Source of the DNA: an uncultured Bacteroidota bacterium
Lineage (GTDB): Bacteria; Bacteroidota; Bacteroidia; Chitinophagales; Chitinophagaceae
Assembly: GCA_903819975.1 (NCBI GenBank)
Contig: CAIJFI010000002.1
Location: 120,626 to 184,625 of the forward strand
DNA: 64,000 bases
Reading direction: 5' to 3'
Part shown: in pieces, positions 1 to 8,048 of the stretch
Layout: each line of letters begins with the position of its first letter
Numbering within the stretch: the stretch's first letter is position 1
Position numbers and translations under genes: made by a program
The notes under the pieces: model-generated
Told to the model about the DNA's origin: nothing
Database searches by the model: none
The model's input: only the letters and a program-made list of their open reading frames with translations

Positions 1-2
1 AT

Positions 3-296
3 GCAAATAAGATAGATCGTACACGCGTAAATCTTAAACTAGGCCGTAGCTTTTTAAATGATAAAATTATTGTGAACGTAGGTGGTGATTTAGACTTTAA
101 CGTGCGCAACACAAGCACTATTCAAAATAGCGACTTACAATGGTTGCCCGATGTGAACATTGAATTTATCTTAACCAAGGATAGAAAACTAAGGGCCATT
201 ATATTTAACCGTAATAGTTTAGATATTAACGGAAGTGCTTTAGGGAAAAGAAATAGACAGGGGGTAAGCATCTCCTATCGTAAGGATTTTGATTAG
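3..296 (+). CDS. TamB-like translocation/assembly protein, C-terminal fragment
   Basis: The reading frame is open from the left edge, so this is the last 97 codons of a gene that begins outside the window. The visible part alternates polar and hydrophobic residues as beta strands and ends in SISYRKDFD. That ending, with a preceding FNRNSLDINGS stretch, resembles the C-terminal DUF490 domain of Bacteroidota TamB proteins, which span the periplasm and help outer-membrane protein or lipid transport. A GTG at position 72 could be mistaken for a start, but codons upstream of it continue the same pattern. The family call rests on the tail alone. Confidence 0.6.
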   Translation, partial: ANKIDRTRVNLKLGRSFLNDKIIVNVGGDLDFNVRNTSTIQNSDLQWLPDVNIEFILTKDRKLRAIIFNRNSLDINGSALGKRNRQGVSISYRKDFD

Positions 297-306
297 TCCT
301 GTGTAT

Positions 307-1908
307 TTAGGGGATTATTTGCGGTGGAACCAACTTGCAATGCTGCATTCGATACACATAAAAATTTCTTAACAAGACCCCTTTGGATATCATAGGTATC
401 GTGTCTGGCTTACTAATAGTTTCAAAATAAGCACTATATAATTCATTGGGATTGGCAGGTAAATTGGATGGCACAATGCAATAAGCATCATCCCCTATTT
501 TTAATCCGGTTTGTGTTTTATTTAACCAAGCAAATTTATGTACGTCTTCAAGCGCCCCAATTGCAACTACCTTTTTATTTAATGGTCTTGCTGTGTAAAA
601 TAAAATATGTCCTGCAGGGAACCACTTATTTACGACAATGGATGCATCCGCATTCATAATATTTAAAGCTTTGTCCTTTTCTACTAATTTAGTAAAGGAC
701 AAAGTAAAGGATTCCCATCCAGTTACATCGTTAATGGGATTGTACTCTCCCAGGTTCTCTAATTTATCGGACCCTAATTGCTTAGGGAAAACATAAACAA
801 GTAATAAAAAGCCTAAAATTAAGGCCCCAAATAGCCCTAGTGCACATTTTATTAATGCAGGCAATTGTGCAAATTGGGATCTGCTTAATTTAGAGACAGT
901 AAACGCTTCTTTTTGACTCCAATACACCCCAGCTATTAAAAATAGTCCTATATAACCTGGACCTGTCCAATGTGGGAGCGTTGGATTAAATAAGGATAAA
1001 CCCCAAAATGTAAAAATTAAAGGAAGGCTTAGCCATAGTAATAAATTAATCACCTGTACGTTTTTGATGCCTGCCTTTATTTTTGAAATATTAAACAATG
1101 AAATAAGTATCGAAATATATACGAATGGATTTTGATATAAAATCTCCCCCACAACTTGTTGTATAAAACTATCTATTAAAAGACCAGTATGCATTACACG
1201 TTTGGAATGGTACTTATAAGTAATAAAATCGTTTTGAATATTCCAATATAAAATGGGAATTACACAAATGATAGTAATTAATAAAGCTAGGTACAAATTC
1301 CTTTTTTGCAAGGTCTTAGCTTGATGAAATAAAATATAAGCACCAAAACCAAACCATAAATACAATCCATGTACCTTACTTAATGTTGCTAACCCTATTA
1401 AAAAACCTAAAATGATCCAATCCTTTAGTATAAATTTTTGTGGCAACATTACCCACTTGGCCATGTAGTAAATACTTAAAGTAAAAAACAGCAACTGTGG
1501 GCTATCTGGCAAAACAAATAAACCTGCTATAATTGATGTGTAAACAGAAAGTGTATAAAACCATGCAGCAAAATAACCTGCTCTTTCATCCTTAATTAAA
1601 GTACCCGTTTCAAAAATAGTATATGTGGCAAATGCTGCTGCAATAATGCTTCCTAAACGCATGGATAAAGTAGACACCCAATGTAAATTCAAACTTGTTA
1701 ATCGCATCATCCAACCCACCATGCCTGGATGATCAAAATGATTCCAGTCGGGTTGCACAGCATATGTATAATAGTAAACCTCGTCGTTTCCTAATTCAAA
1801 AAAATAAGATAAAATAATTTTAGCAAGGATTGTGACGCCAATAAGCCACCCTATTTTCTTTTGATATGGTGCAGCAATAGCTGACATAGGAGTTGTATTA
1901 TTTTGCAT
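307..1908 (-). CDS. GT39/PMT-type membrane glycosyltransferase
   Basis: A 533-residue multi-pass membrane protein with about ten or more hydrophobic segments. The first periplasmic loop has the acidic NDEVYYY motif (D42, E43) followed by a HFDHPG stretch (H60-P61). This is the arrangement of the PMT_2/ArnT family, which moves a sugar from a polyprenyl-phosphate donor to an acceptor on the outer face of the inner membrane. A C-terminal soluble domain of about 120 residues follows the last membrane segment. Its start overlaps the end of aroQ by 11 nt, so the two are probably translated together. The acceptor and sugar cannot be read from the sequence. Confidence 0.85.
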   Translation of the reverse strand: MQNNTTPMSAIAAPYQKKIGWLIGVTILAKIILSYFFELGNDEVYYYTYAVQPDWNHFDHPGMVGWMMRLTSLNLHWVSTLSMRLGSIIAAAFATYTIFETGTLIKDERAGYFAAWFYTLSVYTSIIAGLFVLPDSPQLLFFTLSIYYMAKWVMLPQKFILKDWIILGFLIGLATLSKVHGLYLWFGFGAYILFHQAKTLQKRNLYLALLITIICVIPILYWNIQNDFITYKYHSKRVMHTGLLIDSFIQQVVGEILYQNPFVYISILISLFNISKIKAGIKNVQVINLLLWLSLPLIFTFWGLSLFNPTLPHWTGPGYIGLFLIAGVYWSQKEAFTVSKLSRSQFAQLPALIKCALGLFGALILGFLLLVYVFPKQLGSDKLENLGEYNPINDVTGWESFTLSFTKLVEKDKALNIMNADASIVVNKWFPAGHILFYTARPLNKKVVAIGALEDVHKFAWLNKTQTGLKIGDDAYCIVPSNLPANPNELYSAYFETISKPDTIPMISKGVLLRNFYVYRMQHCKLVPPQIIP

Positions 1909-2326
1909 TACTTACCAACCATTCAGTTGCAAGCTTATAGCCTTTTAAACCTAGGCCAACAATGGTGCCAACTGCTTTTGCAGACACATGTGAAATTTTT
2001 CTGAAATCCTCTCTTGCGTGAACGTTACTAATATGTACTTCTATTACTGGAACTTTAATAGATGCAATTGCATCGCCGATAGCTACAGAAGTATGAGTAT
2101 ACGCGGCTGGATTAATAATAATACCATCCTGATCAAAACCATACTTTTGAATTGCATCTACTATTTCGCCTTCGATATTAGATTGAAAATAAGTGAAATT
2201 AACTTGAGGAAAATCTTGCTTTAATTGCACTAAAAAATCGTCAAAACTTTCACTGCCATAAACACCTGGTTCACGCTTTCCTAATAAATTTAAATTAGGG
2301 CCGTTGATGATGGTAATATTTGGCAT
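1898..2326 (-). CDS. aroQ: type II 3-dehydroquinate dehydratase
   Basis: A 142-residue protein of normal length for the dodecameric type II enzyme, which dehydrates 3-dehydroquinate to 3-dehydroshikimate in the shikimate pathway. It opens with INGPNLNLLGKREPGVYG, where Tyr23 is the expected catalytic base. It continues with INPAAYTHTS (N72, H78) and EVHISN (E96, H98), with Arg105 in the same active site. It lies 72 nt downstream of carA on the same strand and overlaps the GT39 gene. Confidence 0.97.
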   Translation of the reverse strand: MPNITIINGPNLNLLGKREPGVYGSESFDDFLVQLKQDFPQVNFTYFQSNIEGEIVDAIQKYGFDQDGIIINPAAYTHTSVAIGDAIASIKVPVIEVHISNVHAREDFRKISHVSAKAVGTIVGLGLKGYKLATEWLVSNAK

Positions 2327-2398
2327 AGTTACAAATTTGAAAAGCTTAGTTAATAGGGGCTCATAAAGAATTTAATTACCCCAGTTATTTATCCAAGA

Positions 2399-3493
2399 TT
2401 AATTAGACTTCATTAAAGTTACAAAATCATCAAATAAATACCTGCTATCGTGCGGGCCAGGAGTTGCTTCTGGGTGGTATTGTACGCTAAATGCAGGACG
2501 GTCTTTTAATTTAATACCTTCAATAGAATCATCGTTTAAATTAACATGTGATACAATCACATTATCGTGCTTTCTTACTGCTTCAGGATCTACTCCAAAA
2601 CCATGATTTTGTGTTGTGATTTCTGATTTACCAGTAATTACATTTTTCACAGGATGGTTTAATCCTCTATGTCCATGGTGCATTTTGAAAGTTGGAATAT
2701 CATTTGCACGCGCCAATAATTGATGTCCTAAACAAATACCAAACAAAGGTTTTTTCTCTGCTAAAATTTGCTTGATTGTAGTTACAGCATAATCCATAGG
2801 AGCTGGATCACCAGGACCATTAGATAAAAAATATCCAGTTGGATTAAATGCTTTTAAAGTTGCAAAATCTGTTTTTGCAGGATGCACTCTTACATGCACA
2901 CCTCTGTCTATTAAACATTGTAAAATATTATGCTTCACGCCAAAGTCAAGCACAGAAACCTTTACAGGAGAATTGACATCACCTAATTCGTAAATTTCTT
3001 TTGTACTAACTGTGCTCGCTAATTCTAATCCATCCATGCTAGGCACAGCCGCTAATTGTTTTTTTAATGCATCCACATCTAAGTTGTCCGAAGAAATAAT
3101 ACAGTTCATTGCACCACAAGTTCTTACATGTGCAACTAATGCTCTTGTATCTAACCCTTCGATTGAAACAATATTATTTGCAATTAAATATTCATTCAAA
3201 TTGCCGTCCGCTAAAGCACGACTATATTTCTCTTCTAAATTACGTCCAATTAAACCATGAATTTTCACAGACTTACTTTCTACATCGGTATTCTTAACAC
3301 CATAATTACCAATGTGCACATTGTTCATGATAATAATCTGACCAGTATAACTAGGATCGGTGAACACTTCCTGATAACCCGTCATACCCGTGTTAAAACA
3401 GATCTCACCAGTGGTGGTACCTATCTTACCAAATGCTTGTCCATGAAATACATTGCCATCGGCTAAAACTAATATTGCGGGTTGTGCGGTCAT
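2399..3493 (-). CDS. carA: carbamoyl-phosphate synthase small subunit
   Basis: A 364-residue glutamine amidotransferase subunit. It releases ammonia from glutamine and passes it to CarB, which makes carbamoyl phosphate for arginine and pyrimidine synthesis. The N-terminal CPSase small-chain domain spans about residues 1-170. The class I amidotransferase domain follows, with the nucleophile Cys254 in FGICLGHQLL and the His340/Glu342 pair in QYHPEATPG. It follows the ribosomal rplQ gene but has its own promoter (3517-3547). carB is not in the window. Confidence 0.97.
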   Translation of the reverse strand: MTAQPAILVLADGNVFHGQAFGKIGTTTGEICFNTGMTGYQEVFTDPSYTGQIIIMNNVHIGNYGVKNTDVESKSVKIHGLIGRNLEEKYSRALADGNLNEYLIANNIVSIEGLDTRALVAHVRTCGAMNCIISSDNLDVDALKKQLAAVPSMDGLELASTVSTKEIYELGDVNSPVKVSVLDFGVKHNILQCLIDRGVHVRVHPAKTDFATLKAFNPTGYFLSNGPGDPAPMDYAVTTIKQILAEKKPLFGICLGHQLLARANDIPTFKMHHGHRGLNHPVKNVITGKSEITTQNHGFGVDPEAVRKHDNVIVSHVNLNDDSIEGIKLKDRPAFSVQYHPEATPGPHDSRYLFDDFVTLMKSN

Positions 3494-3516
3494 TTTAAAT
3501 TATCTGTTTGGTGTTA

Positions 3517-3547
3517 CAAATTTAGGCAAAAAAAAGGCAAGACCAAA
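3517..3547 (-). promoter_or_regulatory. carA promoter, Bacteroidota type
   Basis: On the minus strand there is a TTTG (-33) at 3547-3544, 19 nt, then TAAATTTG (-7) at 3524-3517, followed by the carA ATG at 3493. Both boxes and the spacing match the Bacteroidota vegetative consensus. The -33 TTTG is exactly the loop of the rplQ terminator hairpin. Confidence 0.65.
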
Positions 3548-3558
3548 GTCTTGCCTTT
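3528..3558 (-). terminator. rplQ intrinsic terminator
   Basis: A perfect 11-bp stem (3533-3543 with 3548-3558) closes a 4-nt loop and is followed on the minus strand by eight T residues. It lies just after the rplQ stop codon and ends the alpha operon before carA. Confidence 0.85.
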
Positions 3559-3580
3559 ATATGTTAAATAACGTTTTGCA

Positions 3581-4099
3581 TTATTCAGCAGCTGCTTCTG
3601 GTGTAGATTCAGTTGCTTCTTCAGTAGCTGGAGCTTCTGCTTCCTTTTTAGGAGCTGCAGTTGCTTTACTTCTACGTGTTTTCTTAGCTGGTTCAGCTGC
3701 AGTTGCAATTGAATTACCGTAAATTTCGTTGAAGTCTACTAATTCGATCATTGCTTTTTCGGCGTTGTCACCTGGACGAATACCTAATTTAATGATACGA
3801 GTATATCCACCTGGACGTGCAGCAATTTTAGGAGCTACTACTGTAAATAATTCTTTAACAGCAGCTTTGTCATTCAAATAGCTAAACACAACTCTGTGGT
3901 TATGCATGATTTCTTCTTTAGAAGCCGTTTTTTTAGTTTTAGTAACTAATGGCTCAACATAAGTTCTTAACGCTTTAGCTTTAGCCAAAGTAGTTACGAT
4001 ACGCTTGTGGGTAATTAACTGAATAGCTAAGTTACTTAATAACGCTTCTCTGTGTGCCTTTTTACGGCCTAAGTTGTTGATTTTGTCTCCGTGACGCAT
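3581..4099 (-). CDS. rplQ: large ribosomal subunit protein bL17
   Basis: A 172-residue protein starting [20 protein letters not shown], the conserved bL17 N-terminus. The first roughly 120 residues are the ribosomal core. The last 40 or so are an Ala/Glu/Lys-rich low-complexity tail, making it longer than the 127 residues of the E. coli protein, as is common in Bacteroidota. It is the last gene of the alpha operon, 105 nt downstream of rpoA, and is followed by a strong terminator. Confidence 0.97.
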   Translation of the reverse strand: MRHGDKINNLGRKKAHREALLSNLAIQLITHKRIVTTLAKAKALRTYVEPLVTKTKKTASKEEIMHNHRVVFSYLNDKAAVKELFTVVAPKIAARPGGYTRIIKLGIRPGDNAEKAMIELVDFNEIYGNSIATAAEPAKKTRRSKATAAPKKEAEAPATEEATESTPEAAAE

Positions 4100-4115
4100 G
4101 ACATTTATGTTTTAT

Positions 4116-4157
4116 CCTTACACCGTGTCAGGAATTGTAAGGTGTGAGCCGAAGCTC
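4116..4157 (-). promoter_or_regulatory. hairpins in the rpoA-rplQ gap
   Basis: Two stems lie side by side in this 105-nt gap on the transcribed strand. One is a 7-bp stem (4116-4122 with 4136-4142). The other is a 4-bp GAGC/GCTC stem at 4146-4157 closed by a C(UUCG)G tetraloop. There is no T-run, so this is not a terminator. It is more likely an RNA-processing or translational control structure. Confidence 0.4.
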
Positions 4158-4204
4158 GGTTATGAATATAATCTACCCTAATGTTTAAGAATAAATCTTA
4201 AAGA

Positions 4205-5209
4205 CTATTGTAAATCTAATTTGTCTAATCCTAATTTACCTAAATCCATTCCAAAGCTCAATCCTCTTTCAATCAATACTTGCTCAATTTCTGATAAAGA
4301 TTTTTGACCAAAGTTTCTGAACTTCATTAAGTCTTCTTGCTCGTATTGTACCAATTCGCTCAAGCTGTTAATTTTAGCAGCTTTCAAGCAATTGAACGCA
4401 CGTACAGAAAGATCTAAATCTTCTAATGGAGTTTTCAATACTTTTCTTAATTGTAATACTTGTTCGTCAACCACATCCTCTTTCTTATCTTCTTTGTTAT
4501 CAAAAGTGATATTCTCGTCTGTGATGATCATTAAGTGTTGGATCAAGATTCTTGAAGCTTGCTTTACAGCATCTTCAGGATGAATTGTTCCGTCTGTAGC
4601 TACGTCTAAAATTAATTTTTCATAGTCAGTTCTTTGCTCCACACGATAGTTTTCCATTAAGTACTTAACGTTCTTAATTGGAGTGTGAATTGAATCAATA
4701 GCGATATAACCAAATGGCATATCTTTTAATTTATTCTCTTCTGCAGGGATATAACCACGACCTTTTTGGATAGTGATTTCAATATCTAATTTTGCAGATG
4801 GATCCATTGTACAGATAATTAATTCTGGGTTCATAACTTGGAACTGCTGAGAAGCTTCTCCAAGATGACCAGCGTTAAATTCGCTGCTACCTTTAATAGA
4901 TAAAGTTAATTTTTCAGAGCTAACGTCTTGATCTGCTTTACGCTTAAAACGAACTTGCTTTAAGTTTAAAATCATTTCAGTAACGTCTTCTGTAATTCCT
5001 TTGATTGTTGCAAACTCATGATCTACACCTTCTATCTTGATACCCACAATTGCAAAACCTTCTAATGAGCTTAATAATACTCTTCTTAAAGCATTACCTA
5101 AAGTCAAACCAAATCCTGGCTCTAATGGACGGAATTCGAATTGTCCTTCAAAGTCATTTGCTTTTTGTAAAACAATTTTATCAGGTTTTTGAAAACTTAA
5201 TATAGCCAT
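4205..5209 (-). CDS. rpoA: RNA polymerase alpha subunit
   Basis: A 334-residue protein. The N-terminal dimerisation domain (about 1-235) contains FEFRPLEPGFGLTLGNALRRVLLSSLEG, the conserved assembly segment. A linker rich in Asp, Lys and Glu follows. The C-terminal helix-hairpin-helix domain includes LDLSVRAFNCLKAA and LMKFRNFGQKSLSEIE, which bind UP elements and activators. It lies between rpsD and rplQ, the usual order of the alpha operon. Confidence 0.98.
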   Translation of the reverse strand: MAILSFQKPDKIVLQKANDFEGQFEFRPLEPGFGLTLGNALRRVLLSSLEGFAIVGIKIEGVDHEFATIKGITEDVTEMILNLKQVRFKRKADQDVSSEKLTLSIKGSSEFNAGHLGEASQQFQVMNPELIICTMDPSAKLDIEITIQKGRGYIPAEENKLKDMPFGYIAIDSIHTPIKNVKYLMENYRVEQRTDYEKLILDVATDGTIHPEDAVKQASRILIQHLMIITDENITFDNKEDKKEDVVDEQVLQLRKVLKTPLEDLDLSVRAFNCLKAAKINSLSELVQYEQEDLMKFRNFGQKSLSEIEQVLIERGLSFGMDLGKLGLDKLDLQ

Positions 5210-5231
5210 GTTATAGTTTTTTTTGTTTGAA

Positions 5232-5247
5232 TCTTCCCGAAGGAAGA
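5232..5247 (-). promoter_or_regulatory. C(UUCG)G hairpin in the rpsD-rpoA gap
   Basis: A perfect 6-bp stem (TCTTCC/GGAAGA on the transcribed strand) is closed by a UUCG tetraloop with a C-G closing pair. It sits 23 nt before the rpoA start codon. No T-run follows it. Confidence 0.4.
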
Positions 5248-5268
5248 AATGTTGTTAAGTGCTACCTA

Positions 5269-5874
5269 CTATTTAGAATACAATTCAACGATTAATTGCT
5301 CCTTGATGTTCTCTGGAACAGCTTCTCTTTCTGGCATTGCGATGAATGTACCAGAGTTAGTTGTTTCATTCCAATCCACCCAGCTAAACTTAGTGTTTCT
5401 TGGACGTTGCTTGCTAACGATAGAAGAATTGTGTGCACTCTTAGGACGGTAAGTGATAACATCACCTGGCTTACATGTGTAAGAAGGAACGTTAGTAACA
5501 TCACCGTTTACAGCGATATGCTTATGCGCAACCAATTGACGTGCTTCAGGACGGCTTGCAGCCAATCCCATTCTGAAAATTGTATTGTCTAAACGAGACT
5601 CTAATAATTTAATTAAGTTTTCACCCTTAACACCCTTAATACGAGATGCTTCTTCGAATGTTTTACGGAACTGACGCTCTAACACACCATAAGTGTATTT
5701 AGCTTTTTGTTTTTCTCTTAACTGTAATGCATACTCTCCTAATTGCTTACGCTTGCGTTGAGCACCGTGTTGACCTGGAGGGTTGCTGTTTTTACCTAAC
5801 CATTTAGCGTTTCCTAAAATAGGTTCGCCGAAAATGCGGGAAATTTTGGTTTTTGGACCTGTGTAACGTGCCAT
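5269..5874 (-). CDS. rpsD: small ribosomal subunit protein uS4
   Basis: A 201-residue protein beginning MARYTGPKTKISRIFGEPI, the Bacteroidota uS4 N-terminus. The central S4 RNA-binding domain includes LESRLDNTIFRMGLAASRPEARQLVAHKHI. uS4 nucleates 30S assembly on 16S rRNA and in E. coli represses the alpha operon by binding its mRNA. Whether it does so here is unknown, but the structured gaps of this operon make it worth asking. Confidence 0.98.
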   Translation of the reverse strand: MARYTGPKTKISRIFGEPILGNAKWLGKNSNPPGQHGAQRKRKQLGEYALQLREKQKAKYTYGVLERQFRKTFEEASRIKGVKGENLIKLLESRLDNTIFRMGLAASRPEARQLVAHKHIAVNGDVTNVPSYTCKPGDVITYRPKSAHNSSIVSKQRPRNTKFSWVDWNETTNSGTFIAMPEREAVPENIKEQLIVELYSK

Positions 5875-5961
5875 AATATTTGTTTTTGATTTTTTGGTGA
5901 CGGTAGCGCATCAGTAAAAATCTAAAATGAATGCAATACCCGGTTTATAAAAATGTTATTG

Positions 5962-6372
5962 TTATACTCTTCTTTGTTTTGGAGGACGACATCCGTTGTG
6001 TGGCATTGGAGTCACGTCGCGGATAGAAGTTACTTCGATACCTGATTGTGAGATAGAACGAATAGCTCCTTCACGACCAGAACCTGGTCCTTTTACAAAT
6101 ACGTCTACTCTTTTAACACCAGCATCTAATGCAACTTTCGCTGCGTCTGCTGCTGCCATTTGAGCTGCATATGGAGTGTTCTTTTTAGAACCTCTAAAGC
6201 CCATTTTACCAGCACTGCTCCAGCTAATTACTTGACCTGCTTTGTTGGTAAAGGCGATGATTAAATTGTTGAAAGTTGCGCTGATGCGAACTTCACCTGC
6301 TGCGTCGATTTTAACGACTCTCTTTTTTGCAGCTGCTTTTGCACTGTTCTGTGCTTTTTGTGGTTTAGCCAT
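5962..6372 (-). CDS. rpsK: small ribosomal subunit protein uS11
   Basis: A 136-residue protein with the uS11 signature near residues 95-125 ([14 protein letters not shown], then [21 protein letters not shown] at the C-terminus). The N-terminal 20 residues are a Lys/Ala-rich tail. uS11 forms part of the 30S platform. It is separated from rpsM by an unusually long gap of 186 nt containing two hairpins. Confidence 0.98.
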   Translation of the reverse strand: MAKPQKAQNSAKAAAKKRVVKIDAAGEVRISATFNNLIIAFTNKAGQVISWSSAGKMGFRGSKKNTPYAAQMAAADAAKVALDAGVKRVDVFVKGPGSGREGAIRSISQSGIEVTSIRDVTPMPHNGCRPPKQRRV

Positions 6373-6438
6373 TGTGTTTGAGGTGTGCCCTTTTACTTGT
6401 TTTTGACTTGTAAAAAGAGCGGGTTATTTAAATTGAAA

Positions 6439-6454
6439 TTCCGCCGAAGCGGAA
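6439..6454 (-). promoter_or_regulatory. C(UUCG)G hairpin in the rpsM-rpsK gap
   Basis: On the transcribed strand TTCCGC, TTCG and GCGGAA form a perfect 6-bp stem with an extra-stable cUUCGg tetraloop. It sits about 65 nt before rpsK and is not followed by a T-run. Confidence 0.45.
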
Positions 6455-6515
6455 ACCGAATGAATCTCCCCTAAAACTTGCGAATTAGGATCCAATCTCA
6501 AACGGATTTTATAGC

Positions 6516-6550
6516 AAAAAGTAGTTACCGAGATTTTCGATAACTACTTT
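6516..6550 (-). terminator. terminator-like hairpin after rpsM
   Basis: A 10-bp stem (6518-6527 with 6541-6550), extended inward by three pairs, is followed by a run of five T on the minus strand, just after the rpsM stop codon. rpsK, rpsD, rpoA and rplQ lie downstream, so it would act as a partial terminator or attenuator rather than the end of the operon. Confidence 0.5.
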
Positions 6551-6558
6551 AAGTTTTA

Positions 6559-6939
6559 TTATTTCTTAGCTACTTTCTTCTTACCAGCAACTGTCTTACG
6601 CTTACCCTTACGAGTACGTGAGTTAGTTTTAGTTCTTTGGCCACGAACAGGTAAACCTTTTCTGTGACGTAAACCACGGTAACAAGCGATATCAAGTAAA
6701 CGCTTAATGCTCATAGAAACTTCACTACGTAAAGCACCTTCTACTTTGAATTCAGCATTGATGATATTACGAATAGCAGTTTGCTCTTCGTCATTCCACT
6801 CATTTACTTTTTTATCGTAACTGATGTTTGCTTTGTCTAAAATGTACTGAGCAGTTGTATGTCCAATACCGAAAATGTACTGTAGTCCAATTTCTCCTCT
6901 TTTGTTTTTTGGTAAGTCTATACCGGCAATACGAGCCAT
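6559..6939 (-). CDS. rpsM: small ribosomal subunit protein uS13
   Basis: A 126-residue protein starting [26 protein letters not shown]. It has the helix-two-turn-helix region and the basic C-terminal [24 protein letters not shown] tail that reaches the P-site tRNA. uS13 contacts the 50S subunit across bridge B1. It lies 68 nt downstream of rpmJ. Confidence 0.98.
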   Translation of the reverse strand: MARIAGIDLPKNKRGEIGLQYIFGIGHTTAQYILDKANISYDKKVNEWNDEEQTAIRNIINAEFKVEGALRSEVSMSIKRLLDIACYRGLRHRKGLPVRGQRTKTNSRTRKGKRKTVAGKKKVAKK

Positions 6940-6982
6940 ATGCTAAAACTTGTTTTTTATTTTAATTTTTGTTTTCTAAAAC

Positions 6983-7000
6983 TTTAGCGTCTCCGCTAAA
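6983..7000 (-). promoter_or_regulatory. GNRA-type hairpin in the rpmJ-rpsM gap
   Basis: A perfect 7-bp stem (TTTAGCG with CGCTAAA) closes a GAGA loop, a GNRA tetraloop on the transcribed strand. It occupies most of the 68-nt gap between rpmJ and rpsM. Confidence 0.4.
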
Positions 7001-7007
7001 AACCTTA

Positions 7008-7124
7008 CTACCCTTGTCTTTGCTTAAAGCGTGGATTCTTTTTGTTGATTACAAATAAAACTCCTTTGCGCTTTACAATCTTACAATCGGCACTACGTTT
7101 TTTGATAGATGCTCTAACTTTCAT
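7008..7124 (-). CDS. rpmJ: large ribosomal subunit protein bL36
   Basis: A 38-residue protein read directly from the minus strand: it begins [17 protein letters not shown] and ends with PRFKQRQG before a TAG stop. This is the standard length and sequence of bL36. The zinc-ligand pattern is incomplete: only Cys14 is present, with no second CxxC half, which is the zinc-free (C-minus) form. It lies between infA and rpsM, its usual place. Confidence 0.95.
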   Translation of the reverse strand: MKVRASIKKRSADCKIVKRKGVLFVINKKNPRFKQRQG

Positions 7125-7211
7125 CTTTGTGTTTTTAAAATATTATTCTTCAATTCGATTTCTCTTATCCTGCTTTGTTTATTTAAAACTTAAGTACAAC
7201 TTCTGAAAATC

Positions 7212-7430
7212 TTACTTATGTCTAAAAATAATTCTGCCCCTCGTTAAGTCATATGGACTCATCTCCACACCTACTTTATCACCAGGCAAAATTCTGATAT
7301 AGTGCATTCGCATCTTTCCAGAAATTGTTGCTAAGATTTCGTGACCATTTTCAAGCTTAACTCTGAACATAGCATTGCTCAGTGCTTCAATAATTACTCC
7401 ATCTTGTTTAATCAGCGGTTGTTTTGACAT
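7212..7430 (-). CDS. infA: translation initiation factor IF-1
   Basis: A 72-residue single OB-fold protein, starting [31 protein letters not shown] and ending [18 protein letters not shown]-1 binds the 30S A site with IF-2 and IF-3 during initiation. It is the first gene of this transcript: a terminator (7511-7540) and a promoter -7 box (7447-7454) lie upstream. The usual upstream neighbours, secY and map, are absent. Confidence 0.98.
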   Translation of the reverse strand: MSKQPLIKQDGVIIEALSNAMFRVKLENGHEILATISGKMRMHYIRILPGDKVGVEMSPYDLTRGRIIFRHK

Positions 7431-7446
7431 ACTTATTTTGGGGTTG

Positions 7447-7454
7447 CAAAGATA
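7447..7454 (-). promoter_or_regulatory. infA operon promoter -7 box
   Basis: TATCTTTG on the minus strand matches the Bacteroidota -7 consensus TAnnTTTG exactly and sits 17 nt before the infA start codon. No good -33 TTTG is visible, so the call rests on the -7 element and on the terminator just upstream. Confidence 0.5.
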
Positions 7455-7510
7455 TGGAAATGAATGGAATTAAGAAAAATTACCGACGAAATATTCAAAA
7501 AAGTGGAAAA

Positions 7511-7540
7511 TAAAAGGAGAAGCCACGCTTCTCCTTAAAA
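7511..7540 (-). terminator. terminator upstream of infA
   Basis: A 10-bp stem (7514-7523 with 7527-7536) is followed on the minus strand by a T-rich run. It lies 26 nt after the stop of the 146-residue membrane protein. It separates that gene from the infA operon. Confidence 0.75.
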
Positions 7541-7566
7541 AATCGTTGATAATCAGTGTGTTATGT

Positions 7567-8007
7567 TTATGCTCCAGGATACCAAGGACGACCTACTCCC
7601 GCTTTAAACGGCCAAGGCGTCATTAATAAGATCAAAACCAAGGCCAAAACTAAAAATACTAAGGTTGGATTTGATTTTCCTGTCTTTTTATACTTGATGT
7701 GACCAATAGTAATAAAAGCAATTACTAAAATCATTGAGAAAGCATGCTCAACTGCCCAAAAACGGCTAGCTGCATCTTTCATCACTACTTTCATGCCACC
7801 TACAGTAGATTTGATTAATTGGAAGCCTACAGCTCCGAAAAAGTACTGATACAAGCCTAATAATAAGGTAGTATGCGCACTAATTAATAAAACCTTACTT
7901 GCTTTAAGGGCATCCTGCTTAAGGACCAATTTGATGATTACAATTAAAAGGGCTATTAAAACCACCCATCTTAATAAATTATGTAAGTGTACTAAACCTG
8001 TATACAT
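7567..8007 (-). CDS. conserved four-helix membrane protein
   Basis: A 146-residue protein with four predicted membrane helices (about residues 10-27, 38-58, 82-103 and 117-135). The N-terminus MYTGLVHLHNLLRWVVL places two His residues close to the first helix. Similar small Bacteroidota proteins are sometimes labelled cytochrome b-like, but I see no clear set of haem ligands. It lies 41 nt downstream of the beta-propeller gene and is probably co-transcribed with it. Function unknown. Confidence 0.75.
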   Translation of the reverse strand: MYTGLVHLHNLLRWVVLIALLIVIIKLVLKQDALKASKVLLISAHTTLLLGLYQYFFGAVGFQLIKSTVGGMKVVMKDAASRFWAVEHAFSMILVIAFITIGHIKYKKTGKSNPTLVFLVLALVLILLMTPWPFKAGVGRPWYPGA

Positions 8008-8048
8008 GCTAGAAAAATTTAATTTTTACTGATTTGCGCTAAATTAAA

